In this document: positions 28,794 to 30,213 of the stretch, in pieces
Numbering within the stretch: position 1 is the stretch's first letter
Layout of the letters: each line of letters opens with the position of its first letter
Virus record (IMG/VR): IMGVR_UViG_3300036715_000563
Coordinates: 1-30,213 of that record
Length of the DNA: 30,213 bases
Reading direction: 5' to 3' (one strand)
DNA from: a virus
Translations under genes and position numbers: made by a program
Notes under the pieces: generated by a model
The model's input: the letters and a program-made list of their open reading frames with translations, nothing else
Database searches by the model: none
What the model was told of the DNA's origin: nothing

Positions 28794-30213
28794 TGGCTTA
28801 TCCCCGTATTTGCATATCCATAGTCTTGCTGGATTTGCGGTAAGTTGCGTATAGGTGCCATGATACCAGTACCTGAGATTTGTGCAACTGCCCGCGCTGC
28901 TGCCCGCTTAGCTAATACCGAGCTTAGGTCTATAGCGTAGCTCGGGGCGTTGTGATTGTGTGCCTCTATTGCTGCTGCAGTCTCTGGGGTCATGTTGCCC
29001 GTACGCTCAATTTCGATGGCTGCACGGTTGCCCAGCTGCGCCTTGGTCTTGTTCATAGCTGCGTTGGTAAGCTGGAACGACCGGGTCGCCTCTGATTGCT
29101 CAGCTTTCTTGGATGGGGTAAACCCTAGCCCTTGGGTTACTACATCTGTCCATGATGGGTCTACCGGGATAGTATTGCCGTTGGACGTAGCGGTGTACCC
29201 GTCGGTACCAATGTTGGCTGCCTTGGCTACGTTTCTCAACGCGAGCGGAAGCCCAGCAGCAAGCCCACCCATGACATCCCCGTTAGCGATCATGGTGCCA
29301 CCCTTATAGATATCCAGAGCGCTACCTACAGCTGGACCTAGCAGGCCAGTTGAACCATCCTTTATCTTATCGAGGAAGTCCCGGCGGTCTGTCATGAACT
29401 GCGACCCTGGGATAATAGTCTGCAGGCCAGCACGCCCAGACGTCTCTACGCCAACGGCACGGGTAGCACCACGTGCAATTATCTCCCCTAGGTCTTTACC
29501 CGCCCAGCTATCTATCCAATTGCGATACATATTCTGTGTATCTACTGGAGGGTCATCGTCACCGCCACCTATACTCCCTATCGCGTTGGCTAAGGCGAAC
29601 GCAACGCTGGCCAGTGGCATGCCCATAGTGCCTGCGAGGATGCCGGAAGTGGCGAATACTCCTGCCAGCTGCTTGCGTGCCACTGCCTTATACGCTGCAC
29701 GTTCCCCAGCGCTTCCTAGGGTCTTATTGTCTATCACTGAGTTAACTGCCAGACGAGCCAGCAGTTCCGTTACTTGGAACGCGTAGTTCTGGAACGAGCT
29801 TACTAACGGAGTCCACTTACCGAGAGCGCCGTGTCTACCCAAAATCCGCGCAGTGTTGCTGTCAGAGTAGTCCAACTGAGTCTCGCCCGTAACATCAACC
29901 CCAGCAGCGATTGCGCGGGTGGTCGCCTTATCCAGCGCGTCTCCGGTCAATTTCTTGCCGTTACTACTCCGCTCCATGCTCAGATTGTATCCAGCTAGGC
30001 CAGCTGTCAGACGGTTCATAAGCTCAGAGTAGTGACTAAATACGCCCAGAACCTTAGCTCCGGTTGCGATATTCGCCTCCATCTGTGAGTTACCGCCTTT
30101 CGCCAATCTGCCTACTTCGTTAGACTGCGACCGCTCTAGCTGGCCACTGGCTAGTAGGTGGCGGATAAACTGCTCCTCACCGGGGGTCAGCTCTAAACCT
30201 TCATACACCAGTT
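28790..30213 (-). CDS. giant internal virion protein, C-terminal part (partial)
   Basis: The frame is open to the right edge, so the gene begins outside the window; at least 474 C-terminal residues are present (a GTG at 30208 is internal). Helical, Ala/Gly-rich segments such as FATSGILAGTMGMPLASVAF and the acidic loop GGGDDDPPVDTQ, then WIDSWAGKDLGEIIARGATR, are like the ends of very large phage ejection proteins that carry polyvalent-protein-associated domains. Such proteins enter the cell with the DNA in podoviruses. Enzymatic domains would lie in the missing part. It ends in a GTGA overlap with the next gene. Confidence 0.65.
   Translation of the reverse strand, partial: LVYEGLELTPGEEQFIRHLLASGQLERSQSNEVGRLAKGGNSQMEANIATGAKVLGVFSHYSELMNRLTAGLAGYNLSMERSSNGKKLTGDALDKATTRAIAAGVDVTGETQLDYSDSNTARILGRHGALGKWTPLVSSFQNYAFQVTELLARLAVNSVIDNKTLGSAGERAAYKAVARKQLAGVFATSGILAGTMGMPLASVAFALANAIGSIGGGDDDPPVDTQNMYRNWIDSWAGKDLGEIIARGATRAVGVETSGRAGLQTIIPGSQFMTDRRDFLDKIKDGSTGLLGPAVGSALDIYKGGTMIANGDVMGGLAAGLPLALRNVAKAANIGTDGYTATSNGNTIPVDPSWTDVVTQGLGFTPSKKAEQSEATRSFQLTNAAMNKTKAQLGNRAAIEIERTGNMTPETAAAIEAHNHNAPSYAIDLSSVLAKRAAARAVAQISGTGIMAPIRNLPQIQQDYGYANTGISQ

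Noticed and set aside
1-30213. CRISPR array, tRNA genes, insertion sequences, attachment site
   Set aside because: No regularly spaced non-coding repeats, no cloverleaf with CCA-type end, no transposase or integrase and no direct repeats flanking a module were seen.

Overview
The window is about 30 kb of a tailed double-stranded DNA bacteriophage genome (Caudoviricetes) or a prophage of one. Evidence: dense, overlapping small genes (ATGA and TAATG junctions), a phage replication module, tail genes, and a lysis cassette with holin, SAR-type endolysin and nested Rz/Rz1 spanins. Spanins and an outer-membrane lipoprotein imply a Gram-negative host, probably a proteobacterium. The tail gene set and the giant internal protein at the right edge suggest a podovirus-like virion; this is inference, because no capsid, portal or terminase gene lies in the window. 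No integrase, repressor pair, tRNA, IS element or CRISPR array was seen.

Layout. Bases 3-3899 (+): a leader cluster of small, mostly unknown genes, A+T-rich at its left, starting with the end of a MazG-like pyrophosphohydrolase and including membrane micro-proteins, Cys-pair (zinc-type) proteins and a winged-helix-like protein. Bases 3901-16574 (+): the replication and recombination module, with two near-identical sigma70-type promoters (3901, 10812). It holds DUF3310, family A DNA polymerase, HNH nuclease, Cas4/RecB-like nuclease, VRR-NUC nuclease, an SNF2 helicase interrupted by a 320-residue intein, a DEDD exonuclease, an SSB-like protein, a small HTH protein and a primase-polymerase/DUF927 helicase fusion. 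A hairpin at 16585-16610 separates this from the convergent minus-strand virion module.

Bases 16597-30213 (-), read from right to left: a giant internal virion protein (partial), tail/baseplate and fibre proteins (one collagen-like, one with 29-residue repeats), the lysis cassette, then tail proteins that include a seven-repeat propeller and a HAF-repeat protein, and finally a long coiled-coil protein.

The most unusual items are: (1) a self-contained minus-strand transcription unit at 7870-7965 inside the plus-strand replication operon (consensus promoter, about 61-nt RNA, hairpin plus U6), which looks like an undescribed phage small RNA with a C/U-rich loop; (2) the intein inserted exactly in the Walker A loop of the helicase; (3) a 22-codon membrane ORF that bridges holin and endolysin with ATGA junctions on both sides; (4) a polymerase with Leu at the O-helix position usually Phe or Tyr. 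All functional statements come from reading motifs by eye; no database search was run.
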